Shown here in pieces: positions 1 through 5,651 of a DNA stretch of 5,875 nucleotides (position 1 is the first letter of the stretch; every line of letters starts with the position of its first letter). The notes under the pieces were generated by a model. The model did not search any database and was not told where the DNA came from. It saw only the letters and a list, made by a program, of their open reading frames with translations. The position numbers and the translations under genes are program-made. The DNA is from an uncultured Prevotella sp. (GTDB taxonomy: Bacteria; Bacteroidota; Bacteroidia; Bacteroidales; Bacteroidaceae), in the NCBI GenBank assembly GCA_900319895.1, contig ONQK01000058.1:1-5875 (forward strand). Reading direction: 5' to 3'.

Positions 1-119
1 AAAGGAAAGGAATGTGAAGGGAAAGGAATGTGAAGGGAAAAGAAGAGGAATGGAATGGAATGAAATGAAAAGAAAAGAAAAGAAAAGGAAGGAAAGAAAG
101 GAAAAGAAAATGGGAAAGG
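1..119. repeat. Cytosine-free purine-rich simple repeat tract
   Basis: The first 119 bases contain no C and only nine T on the plus strand; 67-110 is pure A/G. Two sub-repeats are visible. A 16-base unit is repeated exactly twice (5-20 and 21-36). Eight pentamers then run from 47 to 86: GGAAT three times, GAAAT once, GAAAA four times. The rest (87-119) is irregular A/G. Several parts are mirror-symmetric, as needed for intramolecular triplex DNA. Open frames across it give only Lys/Glu/Arg-rich low-complexity peptides, so I do not call a gene. It lies beyond the terminators of the leftmost gene and at the window edge. It may be a natural slippage-prone repeat or an assembly edge artefact; the sequence alone does not decide. 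Confidence 0.9.
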
Positions 120-125
120 CGGGGG

Positions 126-203
126 AAAATACCAAAAGAGGTTGGTGCAGGATGCGACCAACCTCAAGACGATTTCGTAAATGTCGAAATCTTTGCAAAA
201 GAT
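126..203 (-). ncRNA. Candidate small RNA or attenuated leader
   Basis: A complete Bacteroidetes-type promoter lies just upstream (208-239), so transcription should start near 200-204 and run left. Within about 75 bases the transcript can form a 7-bp hairpin (171-177 with 185-191) and then a 9-bp hairpin (138-146 with 157-165) followed by TTTTGGTATTTT, a plausible intrinsic terminator. No convincing reading frame lies between promoter and terminator. It could be an independent small RNA of about 65-78 nt. It could also be the 5' leader of a gene beyond the left edge, with the last hairpin as an attenuator. I do not recognise it as a known RNA family. The ends are estimates. Confidence 0.45.
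138..165 (-). terminator. Intrinsic terminator hairpin of the candidate small RNA
   Basis: GAGGTTGGT (138-146) and ACCAACCTC (157-165) form a perfect 9-bp stem with a 10-base loop. On the minus strand the stem is followed directly by TTTTGGTATTTT (137 down to 126). The plus-strand flank (AAGACG) has no T-run, so the direction is minus. Confidence 0.6.
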
Positions 204-207
204 GGGG

Positions 208-239
208 CAAATATAGCCTTTTAGTTTCAGATTTGCAAA
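208..239 (-). promoter_or_regulatory. Bacteroidetes-type promoter, leftward
   Basis: On the minus strand, TTTG (239-236) is followed after exactly 20 bases by TATATTTG (215-208), matching the -33 TTTG / -7 TAnnTTTG consensus of Bacteroides sigma-ABfr. The same TATATTTG octamer occurs upstream of the secreted-protein gene and the TrpF-like gene. The promoter starts one base beyond the preceding terminator stem, as expected for a separate transcription unit. Confidence 0.6.
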
Positions 240-240
240 T

Positions 241-274
241 AAAACCTAAAAAAAAAGTCATTTTTTTAGGTTTT
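241..274 (-). terminator. AT-rich hairpin terminator of the miaA-kinase operon
   Basis: Positions 241-254 and 261-274 are perfectly complementary (14 bp: AAAACCT plus seven A, against seven T plus AGGTTTT), with a 6-base loop. It lies 48 bases past the stop codon of the kinase-like gene. Read on the minus strand, the 3' arm ends in TTTT. T-runs occur on both sides, so it could work in both directions, but only minus-strand genes lead into it. Confidence 0.65.
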
Positions 275-322
275 TCTCGATTTTCCTATGAATTTTATGC
301 TATGGAGTATGTTTTTGGATAT

Positions 323-1261
323 TTATCCTGGAATGATGAAGTTGATGATTTCTTGTTCCACACTAATTGTAAATTCTCCTTTCGGCGGATTTGCCATTAG
401 CCTTCCGTCTATGCCCACGAGCGCTTTTTGGGCTTCAACGACCTTGACTTCTACGGCGCGGAAAGGATATACGTTGCGGTGATTCAGGAATTTTCCTCTT
501 GCGAAGAGATAGATTCCTTCGATGAGCTGCATTACCTCAGGGTGATAGACCACGGACACGTCGAGGAGGCCGTTGTAGGGCACAGCATTTGGCGTTTGCC
601 CGTAGCCTTGTGCATTGCCGATGCATACGGTCATGACCTTTCTCTTGACTTCTTCTGCATTGATTTTCAGGTGCATCCTATATTCCAGTCTTTGGAACAG
701 GAGCAGTATGAATGAGAAGATGAACGAAAGCATCCTGGAGCCCAACATTTTTCGCGTCTGCCGTCTGAGGTTCATAATGGCTGCGACCAGTCCGATGTTT
801 ACGCAGTTGAGGAAATACCTGTGACATGGTTCGCCTTTAGGATTCTTATATTTGATTTTCCCGAGGTCGATTTTTCTGACCCTTCGTTTTTTCAGTGTTT
901 CAATGGCGTATTCGATGTCGTTTTCCCGCAGTTGCCAAAATCGTGCGAAGTCGTTCATGATGCCATTGGGGATGACACCTAGCACGACATCTTCCCGCAC
1001 GCTTTTTTCTGTTTGCATCAAGCTGTTGACCGCATCGTTAAGCGCGGAGTCTCCCCCTACGATGACAATGGTTTTGTAGCCATTGTTGATCATCATCTTC
1101 ACCAAGCGTTCCACGCTGTTGCTGTTTTCGCTTTGTATGAAATCAAAGACGATGTCATTCTTGTTCAGGTATTCTTCAATTTTTGCCCATCGTTTTCTCT
1201 GGTTAGCAAATCCTTTTTTGGGGCAGTAAAGTATCCCCCACCGTTGCTGCTGCTCATTCAT
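323..1261 (-). CDS. Diacylglycerol kinase catalytic-domain family protein, divergent active site
   Basis: 312 residues, the usual length for soluble YegS/DgkB/BmrU-type lipid kinases, which phosphorylate diacylglycerol or related lipids with ATP at the inner face of the membrane. Family landmarks in order: GGDSALND (69-76) where the norm is GGDGTLNE; IPNGIMNDFAR (97-107) where the norm is PxGTGNDFAR; NCVNIGL (152-158); GNAQGYG (215-221); PYNGLLDV (228-235) where the norm is DDGxLDV; GIDGR (283-287) where the norm is DGE. The fold is clear, but the glycine-rich nucleotide motifs, the DDG aspartate and the final acidic residue are replaced. It may be an inactive or repurposed kinase. A hydrophobic stretch near 176-190 sits between basic residues and may touch the membrane; there is no signal peptide. 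The ATG overlaps the miaA stop as ATGA, implying translational coupling. No lipid substrate can be assigned. Confidence 0.88.
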   Translation of the reverse strand: MNEQQQRWGILYCPKKGFANQRKRWAKIEEYLNKNDIVFDFIQSENSNSVERLVKMMINNGYKTIVIVGGDSALNDAVNSLMQTEKSVREDVVLGVIPNGIMNDFARFWQLRENDIEYAIETLKKRRVRKIDLGKIKYKNPKGEPCHRYFLNCVNIGLVAAIMNLRRQTRKMLGSRMLSFIFSFILLLFQRLEYRMHLKINAEEVKRKVMTVCIGNAQGYGQTPNAVPYNGLLDVSVVYHPEVMQLIEGIYLFARGKFLNHRNVYPFRAVEVKVVEAQKALVGIDGRLMANPPKGEFTISVEQEIINFIIPG

Positions 1262-2199
1262 GTTGGAATGTTTTTAGGGTTATTTTGTTCGACGAGTGCT
1301 TTGATTCTCTTGTTTTTCTCCTCCATTGTCAAGTTTGCATCTATCCAATTGATGGTAAATCCTCGGCGCTCCATGCCTCTGAACCAGGTCATCTGGCGTT
1401 TTGCGAATTGATGGATGGCAATTTCGAGGTTTTCTCTCATGTCTTCAAACGATCGTTTTCCGACAACATATTCTGTTACAAATTTGTACTCCAAGCCGTA
1501 ATAAATAAGATCGTCTGGCGCGATACCTTGCTGCAATAGGCTTTCCACCTCCTCTACCATGCCGTTCCCAAGCCGGTCATCCAGGCGTTCTGTGATTTTC
1601 TTCCGCCGTTCTTCCCGACTGATGTCAATGCCTATGATCAGCGACTCAACTGGCGGTTGCTCACGGTTCGGCACAGGATGTCGCAGGTTATATTCCTCTA
1701 TTTCAATGGCTCTTATGGCTCGCTGCGCCGTGTCTACGTCCGTTGTGTTGTGCATGGTGCTCCCGTTGCGCCATTTGAGTTGCTTCAAGTGCTCTGTGAG
1801 CTCTGCCAGACTTTTTGTCGCCAGCTGTTTGCGTAGTTCGGGATTTTGCGGCACTGGCGAGAGCCGATACCCTTTTAAGACCGACTCTATATACAGCCCT
1901 GTCCCACCACACAGGATAGGCATTTTCCCCCTGCGCACAGTGTCGGCATAGGCATCGTGGAAGTCCTGCTGATACTGAAAGAGGTTATAGCGCGTGCCTG
2001 GCTCACAGATGTTTATTAGGTGGAACGGTATTTGCTTTCCGTCAACAACATAGTCGCCCAAGTCTTTTCCCGTGCCGATATCCATTTGCCGGTACACCTG
2101 CCTTGAGTCGGCACTGATGATCTCCCCACCGATGGAATATGCCAATGCCGTTGCCAGCTGCGTTTTACCACTTGCCGTTGGTCCTAATATTGTTATCAT
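1258..2199 (-). CDS. miaA: tRNA dimethylallyltransferase (MiaA)
   Basis: Transfers the dimethylallyl group of DMAPP to N6 of A37 in tRNAs that read UNN codons, the first step of (methylthio)isopentenyl-adenosine formation. 313 residues, normal length. P-loop GPTASGKT (6-13); SADSRQVYRQMDIGTGK (29-45) with the conserved catalytic aspartate (D31); GGTGLYI (98-104); QRAIRAIEI (159-167); and the C-terminal FAKRQMTWFR (265-274). Two motifs differ from the E. coli type: GTGKD instead of GTAKP, and YGLEYK (234-239) instead of IGYKE. I associate these variants with one of two MiaA types carried by many Bacteroidales, so another miaA may exist elsewhere in the genome. The start is fixed by an in-frame TAA directly before the ATG. 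GAGG six bases upstream and AAGGAG slightly further up are plausible ribosome sites. First gene of an operon with the kinase-like gene. Confidence 0.95.
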   Translation of the reverse strand: MITILGPTASGKTQLATALAYSIGGEIISADSRQVYRQMDIGTGKDLGDYVVDGKQIPFHLINICEPGTRYNLFQYQQDFHDAYADTVRRGKMPILCGGTGLYIESVLKGYRLSPVPQNPELRKQLATKSLAELTEHLKQLKWRNGSTMHNTTDVDTAQRAIRAIEIEEYNLRHPVPNREQPPVESLIIGIDISREERRKKITERLDDRLGNGMVEEVESLLQQGIAPDDLIYYGLEYKFVTEYVVGKRSFEDMRENLEIAIHQFAKRQMTWFRGMERRGFTINWIDANLTMEEKNKRIKALVEQNNPKNIPT

Positions 2200-2205
2200 T
2201 TACTA

Positions 2206-2216
2206 CCTCTCTCCTT
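2206..2216 (-). promoter_or_regulatory. Ribosome binding site of miaA
   Basis: The minus strand reads AAGGAGAGAGG (2216-2206), leaving six bases to the miaA ATG. An in-frame TAA sits immediately upstream of that ATG, so no earlier start is possible. A visible purine-rich site is less common in this phylum, so it helps the start call. Confidence 0.6.
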
Positions 2217-2226
2217 CTTGATTTTA

Positions 2227-2257
2227 CAAAAATAGCGAAAAAGTGTGGTTTTACAAA
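2227..2257 (-). promoter_or_regulatory. Promoter of the miaA-kinase operon
   Basis: TTTG (2257-2254), 19 bases, then TATTTTTG (2234-2227) on the minus strand fit the -33/-7 TAnnTTTG consensus. Transcription would start near 2220, leaving a leader of only about 20 bases that contains the ribosome site. Confidence 0.55.
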
Positions 2258-2280
2258 ACTTATTGCCCGCATTATTTTCA

Positions 2281-2306
2281 AGGCCAATGTTACTTCATGG
2301 CTTTTT
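2281..2306. terminator. Weak terminator-like hairpin after the NusG-like gene
   Basis: GCCA-A-TG (2283-2289) pairs with CA-TGGC (2296-2301) around a 6-base loop, with one bulge, followed by TTTTT on the plus strand (2302-2306). The run of T is on the plus side, while the only gene leading into it (stop at 2339) is on the minus strand, where the tail is GCCTTGAAAATA. It may end the upstream operon poorly, or be chance. It is the only hairpin I see in the 139-base gap. Confidence 0.25.
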
Positions 2307-2338
2307 CCGATGCCCGTTGATATGATTTAGTCAAATTT

Positions 2339-2962
2339 TCAATCCATTTTCAATGGTTTGCAGCACCATCTGCTCACCTTGACCATCACCCCCATGCCCG
2401 GCACCTCTTTGAGGAGGTAGTATTTCTTGTTTTGCCGTACAAGTTTTCCCGTCAATCCTTTCAGTGGGCCATAGTGCACCTCCACCTCTGTCCCCTCCTT
2501 GAGCAAGGCCTGTTCTTCGCTGATGTACTTCCTGAGCTCTATCTCGGGATTGCACATGAGCATGAACTCAAACATTTCTTTTGATGAGATTTCATAAAAT
2601 TCGAGCCTCTCCGGCTCTTTTTTTATCGCCATCAAGCTGTATGGACAATCTTCCAACACCTTTTTCAGCTCTTTCAGGGCTACGTTTTTCTTGATGAAGA
2701 TGATGTTATGTACAACTGGGCGCAGGTCGTGCTGTATCCGTCCCTTTCGGTCTTCAAAATCGACGTATTTCACAGGGAAGAAGTATGTGATTTCATTTTG
2801 AGCGAAAAATTCCACCACCGCTTTCAATCGCGGCGTAAAAATTCTGATGGCAAGCCACGGGAACCCGTCGTCCTTGGCTTCCACAGGTATTTTCCATTCT
2901 CCAGATGCCGGTATCTTATACAGGTTCCGCATCGTCTTATTTTCTCGAATCACCTCTTCCAT
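2339..2962 (-). CDS. UpxY-type NusG-like transcription antitermination protein
   Basis: 207 residues. A NusG N-terminal (NGN) domain starts at PWLAIRIFTPRLK (35-47) and continues through YFFPVKY (60-66) and RPVVHNIIFI (81-90). A C-terminal KOW domain follows: KEGTEVEVHYGPLKGLTGKL (155-174), then the YYLLKEVPGMGVMVKVSR strands (181-198). This is the layout of specialised NusG paralogues such as Bacteroides UpxY, which bind RNA polymerase and let it read through long operons, usually capsule or exopolysaccharide loci. About 34 residues precede the NGN domain, which may be an extension; a start at M11 is also possible. It is the second gene after the TrpF-like gene, with a 37-base gap and no visible promoter. 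The next gene is miaA with its own promoter, so no polysaccharide target is in view. Unlike general NusG, it has no ribosomal or secE neighbours. Confidence 0.85.
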   Translation of the reverse strand: MEEVIRENKTMRNLYKIPASGEWKIPVEAKDDGFPWLAIRIFTPRLKAVVEFFAQNEITYFFPVKYVDFEDRKGRIQHDLRPVVHNIIFIKKNVALKELKKVLEDCPYSLMAIKKEPERLEFYEISSKEMFEFMLMCNPEIELRKYISEEQALLKEGTEVEVHYGPLKGLTGKLVRQNKKYYLLKEVPGMGVMVKVSRWCCKPLKMD

Positions 2963-2999
2963 CGTCCATTTGGCTTGAATAACACTCCGAGAATCAAGT

Positions 3000-3701
3000 T
3001 CACACTTTCATTTCCTTGAGGCTGTTCATGAACGAGAGCAGCTGGATGTTTGTCCGTTTTTTTACCTGAATCATATTCTGCTTGCTGATATTTACACCTG
3101 CAAAACGCGGATTCTCGATGCTATTGAGTGCTGCGATCCTGCCTTCTTCATAACCGATTCCACCACCAACCAAAAAAGGTTTCTCACCTTGGTACGCATT
3201 GAGCCACGACCAGTCGAAACGATTGTCACAAGTACCACGGTCGTTGCCCTCAGCATCAAACAGGAAGTAGTCTACCACTTGTTCATACCGCCGATACACT
3301 TCGATGTCGCCGGGCTTGTTGACCGCAATCCGTTTGATGATGAGCAATTCCGGACAAAGGTCGGGCACTAGCGTCAGTTTAAGATTTTCGCACATGGTAG
3401 GCGTTTCGTTGCCGTTGAGCTGGATGCCGCGCAGATTGAAGTTATAGACACGAGTGATGATGTTTTGCGGCATTTCGTCCTCAAATGTCCCGATGCGCAC
3501 CTGCCAGTTAGGCTTTACGTCCACCGTCCTGTTCTTCAACGGATTGACTGCATAATCGGGCAGCATTCCCGTGTCCGAAGAGTGCATGTAGACCGACGAC
3601 GGGTGGTCTTTGCAGAAATTCAAGTCATACATGTCTATCGGTAACTTCTCAATGGAAGCTATCTCCCTGACATTCCCGATTTCACAGATTTTTATAATCA
3701 T
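3000..3701 (-). CDS. Divergent phosphoribosylanthranilate isomerase (TrpF) paralogue
   Basis: 233 residues from the chosen start. It resembles TrpF, the (beta/alpha)8 enzyme of tryptophan synthesis, across its length: MIIKIC (1-6), MHSSDTGMLPD (39-49; I recall a similar insertion in Prevotella TrpF), EDEMPQNIITR (74-84), GIQLNGNE (92-99), DYFLFDA (144-150), NRFDWSWLNAYQG (160-172), FLVGGGI (176-182), PRFAGVNIS (198-206). The catalytic cysteine (C6) and aspartate (D149) are present. Key binding motifs are altered: KICG to KICE, QLHG to QLNG, GGSG to GTCD (156-159), SGG to GGG, and (V/I)DLNS to VNIS. It is probably not an ordinary TrpF. An ATG at 3734 would add 11 residues, but it lies upstream of the -7 box and the family starts at MIIK, so I chose 3701. 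First gene of a probable operon with the NusG-like gene; no other trp gene is nearby. Confidence 0.75.
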   Translation of the reverse strand: MIIKICEIGNVREIASIEKLPIDMYDLNFCKDHPSSVYMHSSDTGMLPDYAVNPLKNRTVDVKPNWQVRIGTFEDEMPQNIITRVYNFNLRGIQLNGNETPTMCENLKLTLVPDLCPELLIIKRIAVNKPGDIEVYRRYEQVVDYFLFDAEGNDRGTCDNRFDWSWLNAYQGEKPFLVGGGIGYEEGRIAALNSIENPRFAGVNISKQNMIQVKKRTNIQLLSFMNSLKEMKV

Positions 3702-3721
3702 AGCCTTGTTCTTTGCCCATG

Positions 3722-3755
3722 CAAATATAATCATAATCTTGCAGATGCAGGCAAA
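3722..3755 (-). promoter_or_regulatory. Promoter of the TrpF-like/NusG-like operon
   Basis: TATATTTG (3729-3722) on the minus strand matches the -7 consensus exactly. TTTG (3755-3752) lies 22 bases further up, slightly longer than usual. The start would fall near 3714-3718, leaving a leader of about 15 bases and excluding the ATG at 3734. Confidence 0.5.
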
Positions 3756-3782
3756 AAAGCCGTTTGTTTTGCATAAAATAAC

Positions 3783-3819
3783 AAAAAAAGGCCACTTCCA
3801 TGAATGAAAGTGGCCTTTT
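3783..3819 (-). terminator. Intrinsic terminator of the secreted-protein gene
   Basis: AAAAGGCCACTT (3786-3797) and AAGTGGCCTTTT (3808-3819) form a perfect 12-bp stem with a 10-base loop. On the minus strand it ends in seven T (3789-3783). It lies 22 bases beyond the stop codon of the secreted-protein gene and separates it from the next promoter. Confidence 0.9.
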
Positions 3820-3841
3820 CTGCAAACCTGAGAATTATCAA

Positions 3842-5320
3842 CTAATTAAAAATGTATTTTTTACCATTTTTGATGACAATTCCTTTGTAGTCCTCTGTTA
3901 CGCGCTGACCGGAAAGGTTGTAAATCGCTGTTTTCGCCTGATCGGTATTCACCTTTTTGATGCCTGCAGCTTCAACGTCAATGGCAACGGGCTTTATCTG
4001 CACATCATCCATGTAAATGCTGTTGAAAAGGGCAATCAACGTATGCGTATTATTGTCGTCCACCGCTGCGGCAATCTCGTCTTTAATCGCACTTTTCGGA
4101 TAGAGTTCAACCTTGTTCTCTCCATCGACGGCAAAATAGCTGTTGTTTTCTGTCACCAGTTTCACATTCTTCAGTTCCACCAAGTCACAAACATATTTCT
4201 TGTCCAAAATGTCAGCCAAAGTCGCCGGTGTCGGCGCGAGCTTGGTGTCTTCAGACTCAGTGATTACCAAATTGTCCTTGTTCGTATCGTTATTCTTGTA
4301 GATTTCATTGATCAAGTCTCTATATTTGACAAATTTTCCCTTTATCGAACCGGAAACCGTGGCATTCAACTTCATGAGCTGGCTCACACCGGCATTGTAA
4401 AACATGATTGCCTTGCCATCCTCTCTCACATAAATGCTGCTGCTCGTACTACTGCTACCGTCTACATACACGATTTTAGCATTGTTCATGATCAAGTTGA
4501 CATAATCTGTGGTCTCTGTCAGCTCACACGCCTGTGCAATCGTGAGATTGGCGTAAGAAGCGAAGGTGTAAATCGATGTCGCAATGTTGCTTGTCGCCGT
4601 TCCCTTAATGGCAATCGCCTTGACGGTAGTCGTCTCGCTCACGTTGATGGGGTCTCTGTAAGGTATTTTCGTGGCATCGGGATCCGTACCGTCGGTGGTG
4701 TAATATATGCTTGCACCTTCCGTCTCACAGTTGATGGACACTTCCTGTGTAGTGGTATAAACTCCTGTACCGGGAGAGAAAGTCGGCGTTGCCACCGCTG
4801 CCTCTGCATATTCCCACACAATCGTGATTGTGTCAATATAGACTGCGCCGTTGTTAGAACGTAATCCGATGTAAGTATAATCGCCTGTAACGTTCAGCGT
4901 GTGACTTTTATCCGTATTTTTAACAGAGCCAAGCTTCGTACCCCGCGTGCTGGTGTTATACAAGTCGGAAGAAGCGGTATAGGCCTCTGTCTTTCCATAT
5001 ACATCTATCGTCCGTTCAGTGGTGAGCGCCTCATTGAAGCTAAAAGTCACAGACTTCACCACGCCACCAGAAACCGTGGTCACGATACCTGCACCATTCG
5101 TGCTGCGCAACTGGATGTATTTCCCGCTTCCCGACGTAGCATTGCCCGCATAGACTGCCACGGAGCTAAAGGTTTTACCACCAAAATCAGCATAACTTGA
5201 AGAATTGCTAGACAGCCCAAGTGAACTCCAAGTCAACTCGTCTTTTTTTTCAACTGCAAAAACGACGCCACACAATGTCAAAAGCATTGTGGTAAATAAA
5301 AATCGTAAAAATTTGTCCAT
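3842..5320 (-). CDS. Secreted multidomain protein with chitobiase-like domain and Prevotella C-terminal tail
   Basis: 492 residues, function not recognised. Signal peptide at 1-22 (MDKF, hydrophobic core LFTTMLLTLCGVVFA), probably cut after FA. Residues about 27-171 are Ser/Thr/Gly-rich and beta-strand-like, with a repeated 'YIQLRS.NGA' / 'YIGLRSNNGA' phrase (68-77 and 150-159). Residues about 176-253 match the chitobiase/beta-hexosaminidase C-terminal (CHB_HEX_C) type: ATPTFSPGTGVYTT, IYYTTDGTDPD (205-215), VKAIAIKG (233-240). Residues about 255-446 resemble the OB-like domains of Bacteroidetes surface proteins (LTIAQACEL, SIYVREDGKAIMFYN). The end, IYNLSGQRV...KGIVIKNGKKYI (466-490), resembles type IX secretion tails, which suggests export to the surface. 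No catalytic motif is visible; a binding or adhesion role is a guess. Single-gene unit with its own promoter and terminator. Confidence 0.88.
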   Translation of the reverse strand: MDKFLRFLFTTMLLTLCGVVFAVEKKDELTWSSLGLSSNSSSYADFGGKTFSSVAVYAGNATSGSGKYIQLRSTNGAGIVTTVSGGVVKSVTFSFNEALTTERTIDVYGKTEAYTASSDLYNTSTRGTKLGSVKNTDKSHTLNVTGDYTYIGLRSNNGAVYIDTITIVWEYAEAAVATPTFSPGTGVYTTTQEVSINCETEGASIYYTTDGTDPDATKIPYRDPINVSETTTVKAIAIKGTATSNIATSIYTFASYANLTIAQACELTETTDYVNLIMNNAKIVYVDGSSSTSSSIYVREDGKAIMFYNAGVSQLMKLNATVSGSIKGKFVKYRDLINEIYKNNDTNKDNLVITESEDTKLAPTPATLADILDKKYVCDLVELKNVKLVTENNSYFAVDGENKVELYPKSAIKDEIAAAVDDNNTHTLIALFNSIYMDDVQIKPVAIDVEAAGIKKVNTDQAKTAIYNLSGQRVTEDYKGIVIKNGKKYIFN

Positions 5321-5353
5321 AAGTAAAAAAGATTGTTGTTAAATGTTTGACCA

Positions 5354-5384
5354 CAAATATAGTCTTTTTTCTTCTAATAAACAA
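5354..5384 (-). promoter_or_regulatory. Promoter of the secreted-protein gene
   Basis: TTG (5384-5382), 20 bases, then TATATTTG (5361-5354) on the minus strand match the Bacteroidetes -33/-7 pattern. The start would be near 5347, giving a leader of about 25-30 A/T-rich bases with no purine-rich ribosome site, which is normal for this phylum. Confidence 0.6.
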
Positions 5385-5460
5385 TAAAAAATGTGTTTAT
5401 TTTTGTAAATAAAATTTAATACATCGCTCCAAGTCCAAAATCCAACTTTACACAACAACT

Positions 5461-5488
5461 CCTTATGCCGCATGAACACGGCATAAGG
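5461..5488. repeat. Perfect 10-bp inverted repeat
   Basis: CCTTATGCCG (5461-5470) and CGGCATAAGG (5479-5488) are exact inverted copies around an 8-base loop (CATGAACA). Neither side has a T-run, so it is not a standard terminator. It lies about 80 bases upstream of the secreted-protein promoter. It could be an operator, a back-up terminator or a leftover structural element. The spacer 5321-5651 otherwise holds only the promoter (5354-5384) and the terminator (5564-5606); I see no supported gene there. Confidence 0.6.
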
Positions 5489-5563
5489 ACAGATTTTCGT
5501 CATACCAACATTTCTTCATTCCCCCTTGGCTTTTTGTCGCGTTGACATTTCTCCATGATGCAT

Positions 5564-5606
5564 AAAAAAATCAACAAAAGGCCCCGCATTTCACAATGTC
5601 GGGGCC
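5564..5606 (-). terminator. Intrinsic terminator of the small acidic protein gene
   Basis: GGCCCCGCATT (5580-5590) pairs with AATG-T-CGGGGCC (5595-5606), giving an 11-bp stem with one bulged T and a 4-base loop. On the minus strand the tail is TTTTGTTGATTTTTTT (5579-5564). It lies 45 bases past the stop of the small gene. Confidence 0.85.
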
Positions 5607-5651
5607 TACATCATCAATAAAAGTAAATAAAAAAATCGGTTTGCAAACTTT

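Noticed and set aside
1..119. CRISPR array or VNTR coding repeat
   Set aside because: There are no evenly spaced repeats with unique spacers; the units are short, contiguous and degenerate.
14..400. Plus-strand open frame of 128 codons across the purine repeat
   Set aside because: The first third is low-complexity Lys/Glu/Arg from the repeat, and the rest runs through both hairpins and the antisense end of the kinase-like gene.
1013..1951. Plus-strand open frames antisense to the kinase-like gene and miaA
   Set aside because: They overlap two well-supported minus-strand genes, and their translations show no family resemblance.
3702..3734. Upstream ATG extending the TrpF-like protein by 11 residues
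   Set aside because: The extension contains the -7 promoter box, and TrpF proteins of this group begin at MIIK.
3800..4864. Long plus-strand open frame of 354 codons
   Set aside because: It is antisense to the secreted-protein gene, has no domain sense (Cys/His/Arg-rich), overlaps the terminator at its start, and has no promoter or ribosome site.
5398..5405. Plus-strand TATTTTTG, a possible -7 box pointing right
   Set aside because: No TTG/TTTG lies 19-22 bases upstream and no plus-strand gene follows; the region is A/T-rich, so chance matches are expected.
5554..5622. Short plus-strand frame (about 22 codons) through the terminator
   Set aside because: It is made mostly of the terminator stem and has no promoter or ribosome site.
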